The notes under the pieces are model-generated. The model saw only the letters and a list, made by a program, of their open reading frames with translations, was not told the DNA's origin and did no database searches. From the NCBI RefSeq assembly GCF_030348505.1, contig NZ_JAUCFJ010000002.1, forward strand, positions 2,422,001-2,486,000: a stretch of DNA of 64,000 nucleotides, read 5' to 3'. A program made the position numbers and the translations under genes. This document shows, in pieces, positions 27,088 to 36,157 of the stretch (position 1 is the first letter of the stretch; the number at the start of each line of letters is the position of its first letter). This DNA is from Lysinibacillus sp. G4S2 (GTDB lineage: Bacteria > Bacillota > Bacilli > Bacillales_A > Planococcaceae).

Positions 27088-27807
27088 ATGTTGAAATTTA
27101 TAGGCTCTGGAAGCGCATTTAATACGAAATTAGGTAATAATTCTGCTTATTATAAAGTAGGTAATCAGATGTTACTGATTGATTGTGGCAGCAATATTTT
27201 TCACCGAATTAAAGAAAATAATATACTGGAAGGTATCGAACACATCCATGTATTGGTAACGCACACTCATGCAGACCACGTAGGTAGCCTCGCTGATTTT
27301 ATTTTTTATAGTTATTATTGTCATGGAGAATTGGCAAAATCTAATGTAACTGTTTATTCCGTACATGATGTGAAAATTGATGAGTTGTTGGTCATCAATG
27401 GTGTTATTCCAGACCGTCATTGCATAACAAAAAAATTTCATTCAGATACCGTGTACACACTTAATTTCTGTAAAGTACTATTTGAAAAATCTAGTCATGT
27501 TGAAGAGATCCCTTCTTATTCAATTGAATTATATATTGATGACAAGCTTATTTATTATACAGGAGATACAAATAGTCTAAAATCATCTTTACTAAATCCA
27601 CATGAGGCGACGAAGGTATATGATTATGTTTACGTAGATACTTGTAAAGCAGATTATGAAGGCAATGTGCATTTGTCATTACGAAAACTTAGTGAATTAG
27701 TTAGTCGTGATATACGTTCCACATTTTGGTGTATGCATTTAGATGAAGGCTTTGACCGACAAGAAGCTGAAACGTTAGGATTTAATGTTGTGAACAATGA
27801 ATTTTAG
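27088..27807 (+). CDS. MBL-fold metallohydrolase
   Basis: 239 residues. The metallo-beta-lactamase motif THTHADH lies near residue 61, with later metal-ligand candidates in YYTGDTN and the C-terminal MHLDE. FIGSGSAFNTKLGNNSAYY is the usual first strand of RNase Z-like and phosphonate-type MBL hydrolases. The family is clear. The substrate is unknown, and it has no conserved neighbours here. Confidence 0.83.
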   Translation: MLKFIGSGSAFNTKLGNNSAYYKVGNQMLLIDCGSNIFHRIKENNILEGIEHIHVLVTHTHADHVGSLADFIFYSYYCHGELAKSNVTVYSVHDVKIDELLVINGVIPDRHCITKKFHSDTVYTLNFCKVLFEKSSHVEEIPSYSIELYIDDKLIYYTGDTNSLKSSLLNPHEATKVYDYVYVDTCKADYEGNVHLSLRKLSELVSRDIRSTFWCMHLDEGFDRQEAETLGFNVVNNEF

Positions 27808-27938
27808 TTCCTTGTTCTAACGATGGGGGAAGAGTTTTTTCGATACATTTTTAGTGTAGATGCAGAAAGTGATGAAACTATTTCAGTAGAAGGTATGGTA
27901 AATAATTAATTCAATGAAATAAGGAAAAAGCATATATG

Positions 27939-27972
27939 ACCAAGTTTCAATTAATTTTGAACTTGGTTTTTT
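27939..27972 (+). terminator. Terminator downstream of the MBL gene
   Basis: ACCAAGTTTCAA pairs with TTGAACTTGGT (one bulged T) and is followed by TTTTT. A 28-codon frame at 27823-27909 lies between the gene and this hairpin but has no ribosome binding site. Confidence 0.75.
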
Positions 27973-28168
27973 ATTATGTAATGTTAATTCAAAGTATCCA
28001 TACCATAAATGAAAAAGTAATAATTATAGGGTGTGTTTATATCCAAATTTTATAAATTTAGGTATTGATGAGCAATGAATAATAGTGTATATTGTTTATA
28101 AAGTATATATACAATATGCGTTTTAGGGTATTGTAGCACTTGGATAAATAGAAGGGGAGTTAGTCAAA

Positions 28169-28465
28169 ATGGCAGATACAATAAAAAAAGATCGTCCTAT
28201 TCGAAATCGAGATTGGATGAAGACTTTGGGAGCATTTCTTGTGTTGCTATTATTCTTTTTCCTTTGTGAAACTTATTCATGGCCACTATTCAGAAAATTT
28301 AACGAAGGATCATTATTTGGGAGAATTTCTAATTCAGAACTTTTTGTAGAATGGTTTACTCCATATAATACCCCCCAATTTAATCTGTTCACTGCATTCT
28401 TTGCTATTACATTACTTCCAAGTACAATAATAGGTGCCGTAAAAGATATCTTTTCTAGAAAATAA
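28169..28465 (+). CDS. Small two-TM protein, YfzA-like
   Basis: 98 residues with two hydrophobic segments (about 21-38 and 72-88) separated by a polar loop, and an RxxW(M)KTLGAF entry. The layout resembles the Bacillus YfzA family, whose function is unknown. AGAAGGGGAG precedes ATG 28169. A perfect hairpin follows at once, with a group II intron just beyond it. Confidence 0.65.
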   Translation: MADTIKKDRPIRNRDWMKTLGAFLVLLLFFFLCETYSWPLFRKFNEGSLFGRISNSELFVEWFTPYNTPQFNLFTAFFAITLLPSTIIGAVKDIFSRK

Positions 28466-28470
28466 AATAA

Positions 28471-28500
28471 ATAAAATCCCTCATACTTGAGGGATTTTAT
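28471..28500. terminator. Perfect hairpin used as intron insertion neighbourhood
   Basis: ATAAAATCCCTCA pairs with TGAGGGATTTTAT, 13 bp, around the loop TACT. It ends the YfzA-like gene and, before the intron entered, could also have served the convergent Ger(x)C gene. The intron 5' end lies 6 nt after the stem. Confidence 0.85.
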
Positions 28501-28505
28501 TGTAT

Positions 28506-30393
28506 GTGCGCCCGGCATGCGTATGAACTATAGGGTGCAAGTCCCGAACCCCGAAGACAGAAGTAGAGGTTAGCCAAGAGCAAGGGTGTCCGTGGCGACG
28601 CGGAATCTGAAGGAAGCTGGAGGCAAAACACCGGTCCGAGGAACACGAATCTCATATAAGGCTAGGTATGATTGGATGAGTGTGCATAACAACACAAAGT
28701 CCTTTCTGTCGAAGGTCATATCGAGTAAATGAGGCGGATAGATGGTGTGAAAGTGCATGCGCTTACCCGGGGAGGTCTGATGGAAACGCAAAGTACACTT
28801 TGTAACCTACTTAGCGATAGGTAGCTGAACCATCAGAAGTCAGCAGAGGTCATAGTACCATTCACTTCTAGAATGAATGGGAAGGACCGAACAATTCGGA
28901 GAGAATAGCCCTTGGCATGCAGTTTTCTATGGTAAACACAGAAAATCCAGAAGGACCGACTTAATGGAGGTAATGGTGAATCCCATGAGGGACATTGAGC
29001 GGGTGCAGTAGAAACTGTTATAAGAAGACAAGCTATTCACGGAGGAGTCGAACGAGATGCTAATGAATCAAATATTATCACGGGAGAATCTGCTTCTCGC
29101 ACTCAAACGGGTGGAACGAAACAAAGGGAGTCATGGAGTAGACAAAATGCCCGTAAAATTCCTACGACAGCATGTAGTCGAAAACTGGCTAACGATTAAG
29201 AAGCAAATTCTTGAGGGAACCTACCAACCACAACCAGTTCGCAGAATCGAAATCCCGAAACCTGACGGCGGTGTGCGACTATTAGGAATCCCAACCGTGA
29301 CAGACCGACTCATTCAACAGGCGATTGCCCAAGTGCTATCCAACCTATATGACCCGAACTTCTCGAATCATAGTTACGGATTTCGACCAAAACGAAGTGC
29401 TCACGATGCAATCCGAGAAGCCAAAGGTCATATAAAAGAAGGATACCGCTGGGTAGTAGATATGGACTTAGAGAAATTCTTCGACAAAGTAAACCATGAC
29501 CGTCTAATGAGTACATTAGCGAAGAAAATTTCTGATAAACCTCTACTCAAGCTGATTCGTAGATACTTACAATCGGGTGTCATGATAAATGGTGTCGTTT
29601 ATGATACAGATGAAGGAACACCCCAAGGGGGCCCACTGAGTCCACTTCTCTCAAATATTGTGCTGGATGAATTAGACAAAGAATTAGAGAAACGTGGTCA
29701 TAAATTTGTCCGTTACGCCGATGACTGCAATATTTATGTGAAAACAAAACGAGCAGGAGAACGAGTGATGGCAAGTATCAAAACCTTTATTGAGAAGACG
29801 CTACGATTGAAAATAAATGAGAAGAAATCCGCAGTGGCTCGTCCTTGGCAACGTAAATTCCTAGGATTTAGCTTTACCTCCCGCAAAGAACCACAAGTTC
29901 GAATTGCGAAAGAGAGCATAAAGCGAATGAAGAACAAAATTCGGGAATTAACAGCTAGAAAGAAGCCATTTCCAATGGAGTACCGAATTCAACAATTGAA
30001 TCAATATTTAATTGGGTGGTGTGGCTACTTTGCATTAGCGGATACGAAATCAATATTTGAATCACTGGATGGATGGATTAGAAGAAGACTTCGCATGTGT
30101 TTATGGAAGAATTGGAAAAAGCCTCGTACGAAAGTGTGCAACCTCATTCGTTTAGGAGTTCCAGACTGGAAGGCTTACGAATGGGGCAATACTCGCAAGA
30201 GTTACTGGCGTATCTCGAAAAGTCCAATATTACACAGAACCCTTGATAACTCTTATTGGAGTAACCAAGGGCTCAAAAGTCTGCAAGCTCGTTATGAAAT
30301 CTTGCGTTATTCATCTTAATTGAACCGCCGTATACGGATCCGTACGTACGGTGGTTGGAGAGGTCGGGAGTTAATCACTCCCTCCTACTCGAT
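28506..30393 (+). mobile_element. Group II intron, class C-like
   Basis: The 5' end GTGCGCCCGGCATG matches the bacterial group II consensus. It continues with CTATAGGGTGCAAGTCCCGA of domain I. The reverse transcriptase gene sits at 29057-30319. Domain V is a 34-nt hairpin at 30323-30356 with a CGC triad and GATC loop, and a domain VI-like stem ends in CTACTCGAT near 30393. Insertion directly behind a rho-independent hairpin and an endonuclease-less 420-aa protein are class C traits. The 3' boundary is uncertain by a few bases. All parts look intact. Confidence 0.9.
29057..30319 (+). CDS. ltrA: Group II intron reverse transcriptase/maturase
   Basis: 420 residues. RT blocks include the N-terminal GVDKMPV, IPKPDGGVRLLGIPT, YGFRPKRSAHDAI, the QGGPLSPLLSNI block and the catalytic YADD in FVRYADDCNIY. 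The maturase X domain follows (LNQYLIGWCGYF, IRRRLRM) and ends without a D/En endonuclease domain. It splices the intron RNA and copies it into new sites. Length and domain content match class C proteins. Confidence 0.95.
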   Translation: MLMNQILSRENLLLALKRVERNKGSHGVDKMPVKFLRQHVVENWLTIKKQILEGTYQPQPVRRIEIPKPDGGVRLLGIPTVTDRLIQQAIAQVLSNLYDPNFSNHSYGFRPKRSAHDAIREAKGHIKEGYRWVVDMDLEKFFDKVNHDRLMSTLAKKISDKPLLKLIRRYLQSGVMINGVVYDTDEGTPQGGPLSPLLSNIVLDELDKELEKRGHKFVRYADDCNIYVKTKRAGERVMASIKTFIEKTLRLKINEKKSAVARPWQRKFLGFSFTSRKEPQVRIAKESIKRMKNKIRELTARKKPFPMEYRIQQLNQYLIGWCGYFALADTKSIFESLDGWIRRRLRMCLWKNWKKPRTKVCNLIRLGVPDWKAYEWGNTRKSYWRISKSPILHRTLDNSYWSNQGLKSLQARYEILRYSS

Positions 30394-30396
30394 TAG

Positions 30397-31554
30397 TTAT
30401 TCTTTAATTGTTTCGGCAAATGATTTACGACCAGAATTCACTTTATTTACGGTAACGTTTATTTTACTAAGTGAATCTGCAGACAATGGTATCTTGCCAT
30501 CTTTCTCTATTTTTTTCCAAGCCTTGACGTTTTTTCGATATAGATGCTCAGATAAGCGGTAAATATCAACATCTAATTTTAAACCCTCTTCATATGATGT
30601 TTTTATATCTTTTTTAATTGCTTTAATTATGCCTTTTTTTATTTCGTCGGTCGATACTTTTCCTTTGAAACCATTGATAATCGCATTAAATTTTATATCA
30701 GCTTCAAATGTCACTTCATTGTTTTTTACAATTGGTTTAATATCTGTACTTAATTTTTCTAAATCGACTGTTAAGTATTCTTTTTCTTTATTTTCTAATT
30801 TAAAAGTTACGTCTCCTCGAGTTTTTTTATGATACATCCATTGGATACCTTTTGCAGCCTCATCCTTAACAATGCCTTTAAAACCATCCTTTGAAAGTAA
30901 GCCAACGCCTGTTAAAGCGGTTGCCTTTGTTGGTTTGTTGGCAGTTTCCCAGTTTTTATTAATTGTGACGAATGGAATATTAACTTCATGACTCGGTTCA
31001 TTTAAGTTGAGAACGAGGTTTCGTAAATCAACGGGCTCTACAAAAGTTTCTAGCTCTTTTGTATACAATGGATTACTTAGTTTTGAAGCTGTTATCGATT
31101 TATTTAACATGGGAGTAATTAGAAGAATATCTTTAATAGGGTCCTGTGTACAATATGTCAATATTTGATATCTTGTTTCCCGATGACGTATAAAACTATC
31201 AACAGTAGAAATTGCATTTTCATTTTTCAAGGCATCCTCAGAGAAAATAAGGTAGTTCATATGTCCCCAAAAAATTTTTTGGTCGATGGAGCGATATAAT
31301 TTGAAAAATGCTTCTTCCATCGTTTTTCCTTTAGCAAATCCAATCTCTGCCTGGGCAGTCTGAGGACTAGGCGCTTCAGATTTAGCAACATTAGCAAAGT
31401 TAATGATCTGCATATATATTTCATATTGACCATCTTTAAAATCGACACCAATACCGTCAACATAGTACATTCTTTGTGGTTCAGTAACATCCCAACATCC
31501 AGATAGTAATAGTACAGCTGTTAAACTTACTATTAATACAATTTTTTTCTTCAT
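30397..31554 (-). CDS. Ger(x)C-family germination lipoprotein
   Basis: 385 residues. The lipoprotein signal ends LLLSGCWD (Cys19). The usual Ger(x)C opening EPQRMYYVDGIGVDFKDG and the C-terminal third with FKAIIN-like GFKGKVS and HLYRKNVKAWKKI follow. Such proteins form the C subunit of nutrient germinant receptors in spores. No A or B subunit lies beside it, so it is an orphan or serves receptors encoded elsewhere. The intron ends 4 bp from its stop codon. Confidence 0.88.
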   Translation of the reverse strand: MKKKIVLIVSLTAVLLLSGCWDVTEPQRMYYVDGIGVDFKDGQYEIYMQIINFANVAKSEAPSPQTAQAEIGFAKGKTMEEAFFKLYRSIDQKIFWGHMNYLIFSEDALKNENAISTVDSFIRHRETRYQILTYCTQDPIKDILLITPMLNKSITASKLSNPLYTKELETFVEPVDLRNLVLNLNEPSHEVNIPFVTINKNWETANKPTKATALTGVGLLSKDGFKGIVKDEAAKGIQWMYHKKTRGDVTFKLENKEKEYLTVDLEKLSTDIKPIVKNNEVTFEADIKFNAIINGFKGKVSTDEIKKGIIKAIKKDIKTSYEEGLKLDVDIYRLSEHLYRKNVKAWKKIEKDGKIPLSADSLSKINVTVNKVNSGRKSFAETIKE

Positions 31555-31811
31555 TTTTGATCCCTACTTTTAGAAATTCTTGTGTAATTTTGAGGGCAAA
31601 GGGGTTTGTTTGATACACTTTTAGCTTGGACAAAAAATGAGAGGATTATAAGCAGTGAAAAACTTAGGGAAACTACAATAATACAGACAAGGACTCACTA
31701 CCTAGTGTTGAAAAAATGGTCAAGGAAATGAGAGTGATTTCCTTGACCATTTATTCGTTCTCTTGCGGGGAATAACTCGCGATGGAAAAAAGTAGGGATT
31801 TCGTGAAGTGA
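31555..31811. other. Gap upstream of gerC-like gene
   Basis: 257 bp. It holds the probable Ger(x)C promoter, read leftward, and the hairpin at 31714-31752 that ends the VOC/serine hydrolase unit. Nothing else was seen. Confidence 0.4.
31714..31752 (-). terminator. Perfect 16-bp terminator of the VOC gene
   Basis: AAATGGTCAAGGAAAT pairs perfectly with ATTTCCTTGACCATTT around a 7-nt loop. On the minus strand six T follow. Confidence 0.85.
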
Positions 31812-32216
31812 TTAAATTCCTTTATTATCGCGAATTTCTATAATCGTTCCTTCTGGTGCTTTTAACTTACATAGCTGGCCATTTTCAACCTTATAAATAA
31901 TGTCATCTTTTTTGTATATAAAAGTAACATTCATACCCTTTAGTCGATCTACCTCTTCACTAAGATCGTCAACCCATAAACAGAAATGTACAATGCCTTG
32001 ACCATTTGAATTACATGCCTCAAGTTTTTCATTATATTTACCTGTTTGGAGTTCAATATAAAAGGTACCGAGTTTTAACCAAGTGTTAAAATGTCTATCG
32101 TGGAAATTTGGTGACTCTTGGACTAGCTCAAACCCTAATACTTCCGTATAAAAATTTAAAGACTCAGCATATGTATTGGTTTGTATACATATGTGATGCA
32201 CATATTTTCTAACCAT
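31812..32216 (-). CDS. VOC/glyoxalase-family protein
   Basis: 134 residues from the ATG at 32216, which has GGAG 10 nt upstream; the frame is open for 20 more codons without a site. The fold is the paired beta-alpha-beta-beta-beta module: VHHICIQTNTYAESLNFYTEVLGFEL, then IVHFCLWVDDL, and the terminal APEGTIIEI carries the glutamate expected for metal binding. The substrate is unknown. It follows a serine hydrolase gene, with which it is probably co-transcribed. Confidence 0.82.
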   Translation of the reverse strand: MVRKYVHHICIQTNTYAESLNFYTEVLGFELVQESPNFHDRHFNTWLKLGTFYIELQTGKYNEKLEACNSNGQGIVHFCLWVDDLSEEVDRLKGMNVTFIYKKDDIIYKVENGQLCKLKAPEGTIIEIRDNKGI

Positions 32217-32266
32217 AAATTTAAATCTCCTTTTATTTGCTAGGATAGTATAATATTTAACTAACA

Positions 32267-33472
32267 TTAAAGACAACTATATAACGCATTCCTTAGAGCA
32301 AGTTCTCTTGGTTCATTAGCCATGCCAAATCCATGTTTATTCATTGCGTAAGCATAACCTAATCTCTCGTCTGGATCAGCAAAGCAGAACGAGCCTCCAG
32401 CTCCAGGATGTCCAAAAGAGCTCTCACTTTGACCAAATTGCATAGCCGAAAAGTGTTTCCAAAACCCTAAAGAGTAAGCGATATTTATACAATTTACATG
32501 GTCATAAAAACCTTCTATTGGGGGAGTAGCGCTCTTTCTTAATTCATTCAAAGTGAAAGAATCTAATCCTAGTATTTTTGCCCCACTCGCAAATGCACCA
32601 TAGATTTTAGCCATTCCTCTTACTTGGCCAACGCCATTACCTGAAGGAAATTCAATAGATAGTATAGGACGATGATTAAAATTATCATTAGCAACAAACT
32701 TTTTAGGATCCACTAAACTTCGCGCTACTAGTGACTTAGAATTTAAAAATCCAAGTAACATTTTTGGTGGCAATTTAGTAATCCCTTTAAGTAATTGTAT
32801 AGGATGATTTATGCCTTCAATAGTTGTTATTCTATCTTTGGAGATGTCAGCAGGCAAACCAATATAAAATTCTGCATTTAGTGGTTTAGCTATTTCTTCG
32901 TTAAAAAAATCTATTAAGGTACGGTGTTTTGGATCCGTCCTTTTAATGAGTTCTGCAATCAATGTCCCTATTGTCCATGCATGATAACCATGAAATTTTC
33001 CAACCTCCCAATCTGGTTTACGTGCAGCAAGGGAATGTGCAAGACATGAAGTATCTAGGTCTTCTATATGTTCAATTTTAAGCTCATCGAGAGTGGATAA
33101 ACCAGCTTGATGTGCAAGAAGTTGTCTAACTGTAATTTTCTCTTTTCCATTCTGAGCAAATTCTGGCCAATATGTACAAACTGTTTCATCGTAATCAATG
33201 TAACCTTTTGAATGTGCTAGACTTAAAGCTAATGCAGCAAATCCTTTAGTAGCTGAAAAGACTTGAACTAATGTGTCTGTCTCCCATTCGGTACAAGATT
33301 TCCGATCTCGATATCCTCCCCATAAGTCAACGACAGGTTCGTTATTTATATAAACAGAAAAGGCTGCTCCAACTTCTCCTCGGTCAGTAAAATTTTTAAC
33401 AAATTCTTCCCTCACTTTTTCAAAACCTGGTGCAACAAAACCGTGAATTGGGATATTTTTTCTTATTCTCAT
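32267..33472 (-). CDS. Serine beta-lactamase-like hydrolase/esterase
   Basis: 401 residues from the ATG at 33472 behind AGAAGGAG. The class C-like SxxK motif is SATK in QVFSATKGFAAL (about residue 70), the YxN/YxS position reads GYHAW, and HPGAGG near the C-terminus replaces the KTG triad. This is the EstB-type esterase group rather than a true beta-lactamase. There is no signal peptide, so it acts in the cytoplasm. It is divergent from a TetR gene that probably controls it. Confidence 0.85.
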   Translation of the reverse strand: MRIRKNIPIHGFVAPGFEKVREEFVKNFTDRGEVGAAFSVYINNEPVVDLWGGYRDRKSCTEWETDTLVQVFSATKGFAALALSLAHSKGYIDYDETVCTYWPEFAQNGKEKITVRQLLAHQAGLSTLDELKIEHIEDLDTSCLAHSLAARKPDWEVGKFHGYHAWTIGTLIAELIKRTDPKHRTLIDFFNEEIAKPLNAEFYIGLPADISKDRITTIEGINHPIQLLKGITKLPPKMLLGFLNSKSLVARSLVDPKKFVANDNFNHRPILSIEFPSGNGVGQVRGMAKIYGAFASGAKILGLDSFTLNELRKSATPPIEGFYDHVNCINIAYSLGFWKHFSAMQFGQSESSFGHPGAGGSFCFADPDERLGYAYAMNKHGFGMANEPRELALRNALYSCL

Positions 33473-33558
33473 ATTGTTTTCTCCTTCTGAATATACCATC
33501 TCAAGTCAATACCTTTACAAAAAAGGATAAATTTAATAAAATTAACTTAACAGATATA

Positions 33559-33582
33559 TGACTAAAAATCAACAAATAGTCA
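33559..33582. promoter_or_regulatory. Inverted repeat between the esterase and tetR genes
   Basis: TGACTA and TAGTCA are perfect 6-bp arms 12 bp apart, 18 bp upstream of the TetR start and in the divergent gap. This is a typical place for TetR autoregulation. The assignment is inference. Confidence 0.5.
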
Positions 33583-33599
33583 AATAAAAAGGTGGCGTT

Positions 33600-34202
33600 A
33601 TGATGGCAAGAATTTCAGCTGAACAGAGGATGAAAATACATGAAACACTACTCAATAAGAGTAAAGAATTATTTATTCAGTATGGTTTTTCTAAAACAAG
33701 TATTGATGACATTGTAAATGCGTGTGGGATTGCAAAAGGTTCTTTTTATTCATACTATCCTTCAAAAGAAGAATTATTTTATGCCGTGTTGCGAAGAGAA
33801 GAAGAAATAAAAAATAAAATCATTTCTGAGGTTATGAGTGAATCTTTACCACCAAAAGAACTGTTAATGAGATTTTTTGAAATTTCTTTTAAAGCTATCG
33901 AGGAAAATGAATTTTTACAAAATCTTTATCAAAGAGGGGAATACGAGAAAATAGTGAAGAGACTCCCGAAGGAACTTATCGACGAACATGCTAAGGAAGA
34001 TTTAGAGAGTTCATTAGAGTTTGTTAAATTTCTACAGGAAAAAGGGGTTACTGAAGAGGATCCTGAAATTGTAATTGGTCTTTTTAGAATGATTATGCTG
34101 TTACCTTTACATCGACAAGAAATTGGTGAACAAACTTTTTTAAAGACCATGAAAAAAATGATTGAAAGTTTATCCAACGATTTAACAAGAAAAAATAGTT
34201 GA
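33600..34202 (+). CDS. TetR-family transcriptional regulator
   Basis: 200 residues. The TetR HTH is clear: FSKTSIDDIVNACGIAKGSF followed by YSYYPSKEELFYAVL. The C-terminal ligand domain is helical and not specific. The start is ATG 33600 or the adjacent ATG 33603; AGGTGGC lies upstream. It is divergent from the esterase gene, so it probably represses that operon. Confidence 0.9.
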   Translation: MMARISAEQRMKIHETLLNKSKELFIQYGFSKTSIDDIVNACGIAKGSFYSYYPSKEELFYAVLRREEEIKNKIISEVMSESLPPKELLMRFFEISFKAIEENEFLQNLYQRGEYEKIVKRLPKELIDEHAKEDLESSLEFVKFLQEKGVTEEDPEIVIGLFRMIMLLPLHRQEIGEQTFLKTMKKMIESLSNDLTRKNS

Positions 34203-34381
34203 ATGGAAAGAACAACTGATAGACACAAACGACCAGTGCTCAATTCACTTAAAATGAAGCGTATCTGCTCAAATGATAGCAGAATAGCTTATTACCGAGG
34301 AAATAACGTAACAGTTTGCTTATTTTCTTACAAGTATAAATTACACCAAAATGGATAATTTATAAATCGGAGGTGATAATT

Positions 34382-34555
34382 TTGACAAAAGAAAAGCGTA
34401 ATAACAGTGAACTAGATCAAGTAGAACTTGGGTCAGATTTAAGCCCTGATGATTTAGATGTACGTGAAGAAAATGATCTAACAAAAGAACAAAAGAACAA
34501 TTCAAGTAAAGAAAAACAATGCAACGATAACACTTCTTCGAAACGTAATAAATAA
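34382..34555 (+). CDS. Small hydrophilic protein (57 aa)
   Basis: Starts at TTG 34382 with GGAGGTG 6 nt upstream. The 57 residues are almost all charged or polar (Lys, Glu, Asp, Asn, Ser), with no hydrophobic core, so it is probably disordered. Such short charged proteins occur among spore and stress proteins of Bacillales, but I cannot name it. Confidence 0.55.
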   Translation: MTKEKRNNSELDQVELGSDLSPDDLDVREENDLTKEQKNNSSKEKQCNDNTSSKRNK

Positions 34556-34727
34556 TAAGATAGAACGCATAAAATTTACTACCACAATCTTTGGGTTGTG
34601 GTTATTTAAATTGGAAGTTGGCTTCAAGTACATGGAGGATTTTCTTCTTTATCTCAAGATATTCATCGTAATTGCAGTAAATCTTTAAATATGTAAAAAT
34701 ATAGTAATGAGTTGAGGAGGGGGGAAA

Positions 34728-35264
34728 ATGGTGATAAAGCAAAAAATTATATCAATTGCTGCAATATCTGGTGGAGGAAAGACAACTATTGCTAAAGAAC
34801 TTACGAAACTACTGAAGAATGCAGAGTCACTTCATTTTGATGATTATGATTTTGAAGGACCCGATGATATTTGTAAATGGGTTGAAAAAGGGGCGGACTA
34901 TGATGAATGGGATATAAGTCCTTTGGTTAAGGATCTAAAAGAATTACAAAAGGACGCTAATGTAGAATATATCATTTTGGACTATCCATTTTCATATCTC
35001 AATCATCAATTAAAAGGATTCATAGATACATCTTTTTATGTCGATACACCGCTAGATATCGCTCTGGCGAGAAGAATAATTAGGGATTCAAATTCAATAA
35101 CCGATGCTATAGATGAATGTGAGCACTATATAGATAGTGGTAGAAATGCTTATTTAGAAGCTGAAAAATCTTTAAAACCTAATTGTGATTACATAATAGA
35201 TGGTAGATTATCGCAAGAAGCTATTATTCAGAAAATAATTAGTCTGATAGCAAATGAATTTTAA
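34728..35264 (+). CDS. P-loop nucleoside/uridine kinase-like protein
   Basis: 178 residues. The P-loop reads AAISGGGKTTIAKEL (about residues 11-25), followed by LHFDDYDFEGP in the position of the kinase substrate site, IILDYPFSYL, and a lid-like LARRIIRD. It belongs to the uridine kinase/adenylate-kinase-like fold. AGGAGGGGGG precedes ATG 34728. The substrate is not determinable here. Confidence 0.72.
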   Translation: MVIKQKIISIAAISGGGKTTIAKELTKLLKNAESLHFDDYDFEGPDDICKWVEKGADYDEWDISPLVKDLKELQKDANVEYIILDYPFSYLNHQLKGFIDTSFYVDTPLDIALARRIIRDSNSITDAIDECEHYIDSGRNAYLEAEKSLKPNCDYIIDGRLSQEAIIQKIISLIANEF

Positions 35265-35337
35265 CTAAAAAGGCCGTGGTGTTAAAAGCTTGTTGTTGGA
35301 ATTAAGGTTACATAAAACAATAAAGGGGGAGATGCCT

Positions 35338-35769
35338 TTGAAAAATTTCAAATATTTAATTACTTTTATTGGGATAATGTTGATTCTTATAACAGGTTGT
35401 TCAGACATTAGAAATGAAGAGCAAAAGATAGAAGTTCAAAAGCGTATTGGGGATGAAAGTAATTATGAAGACTTCAAAGAAATCACTGATAATGAGCAAG
35501 TTCAAAAGGTGCAAGAGATAGTAGATGATATTGATTGGGAAAATGCAAAAGTAGATAGGGCGCGTCCAGCTGATTACAGATTTGTTTTCCAATTTAAAAA
35601 TCCAGAAATAGAAGCAAAGGCGGTATTATATGAACTTTGGATAAGTCCAAATAAAGATAAAGTGGAGCTCGCAATAGATGCTGAAAATAAACATAGTCAA
35701 TTAGACGAGAAGAAGTCAGAAGAACTCTTTGCAATACTTACTGGTGAAAAATTAGCTGACCTCAAATAA
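35338..35769 (+). CDS. Hypothetical lipoprotein (143 aa)
   Basis: Starts at TTG 35338 behind AAAGGGGGAG; the frame is open 16 codons earlier without a site. The signal peptide ends LILITGCSD, a good lipobox. The mature domain has a KVQEIVDDIDWENAKVD and PADYRFVFQFKNP pattern seen in small Bacillus surface lipoproteins of unknown role. Confidence 0.7.
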   Translation: MKNFKYLITFIGIMLILITGCSDIRNEEQKIEVQKRIGDESNYEDFKEITDNEQVQKVQEIVDDIDWENAKVDRARPADYRFVFQFKNPEIEAKAVLYELWISPNKDKVELAIDAENKHSQLDEKKSEELFAILTGEKLADLK

Positions 35770-35865
35770 TTATTGGAGCTCGAAGATGTCTTTTATTTTG
35801 CATTTCGCAATAGCATTGGCGGTAATATGTCCATCGTATTACCGCATTATGTATTTTTAATAGGA

Positions 35866-36006
35866 TTACTTACTTCTTTCAAGTTCTTCGATTCTTTTTT
35901 CTAGTTCCTTTTTTTTAGTTCCTTTGCTGGCCACAAATACCCATGCAACAATAAAGGCTAACGCAATCACTGTAAAAGAAATAATGATAAGTGCAGTAAT
36001 GATCAA
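35866..36006 (-). CDS. 46-aa single-membrane-segment microprotein
   Basis: TTG start at 36006 with GGAGG seven bases upstream. About residues 2-26 are hydrophobic (ALIIISFTVIALAFIVAW), then SKGTKKKELEKRIEELERSK, a short charged coiled-coil tail facing the cytoplasm by the positive-inside rule. The codon pattern, strong site and TM-plus-coil plan support a real gene. It is too short for usual gene callers. No function can be assigned. Confidence 0.65.
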   Translation of the reverse strand: MIITALIIISFTVIALAFIVAWVFVASKGTKKKELEKRIEELERSK

Positions 36007-36046
36007 AGCAAAGCCTCCTACTCTTGATTACTAGGAATTACAACAT

Positions 36047-36157
36047 ATGGGATCTATTAGAACAATTTTACAAACAGCTGCATCGTTAGGGCTTAAAGTG
36101 AATTTTTATCCAAATAATACACAGAAGATGAAGCGGGGAGAAAAGAATGATTGTTAA
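36047..36157 (+). pseudogene. Possible remnant of an XRE-type HTH protein
   Basis: A 36-codon frame whose SIRTILQTAASLGLKVNF resembles the last helices of XRE/HigA-like antitoxins. There is no upstream HTH in frame and no good ribosome binding site. It overlaps the start of the GIY-YIG-like gene by 11 nt. Low confidence. Confidence 0.3.

Noticed and set aside
27823..27909. 28-codon frame after the MBL gene
   Set aside because: No ribosome binding site and no recognisable similarity; it may be read-through sequence before the terminator.
34581..34602. Terminator after the 57-aa gene
   Set aside because: ACCACAA/TTGTGGT is only 7 bp with no real T-run; too weak to list.
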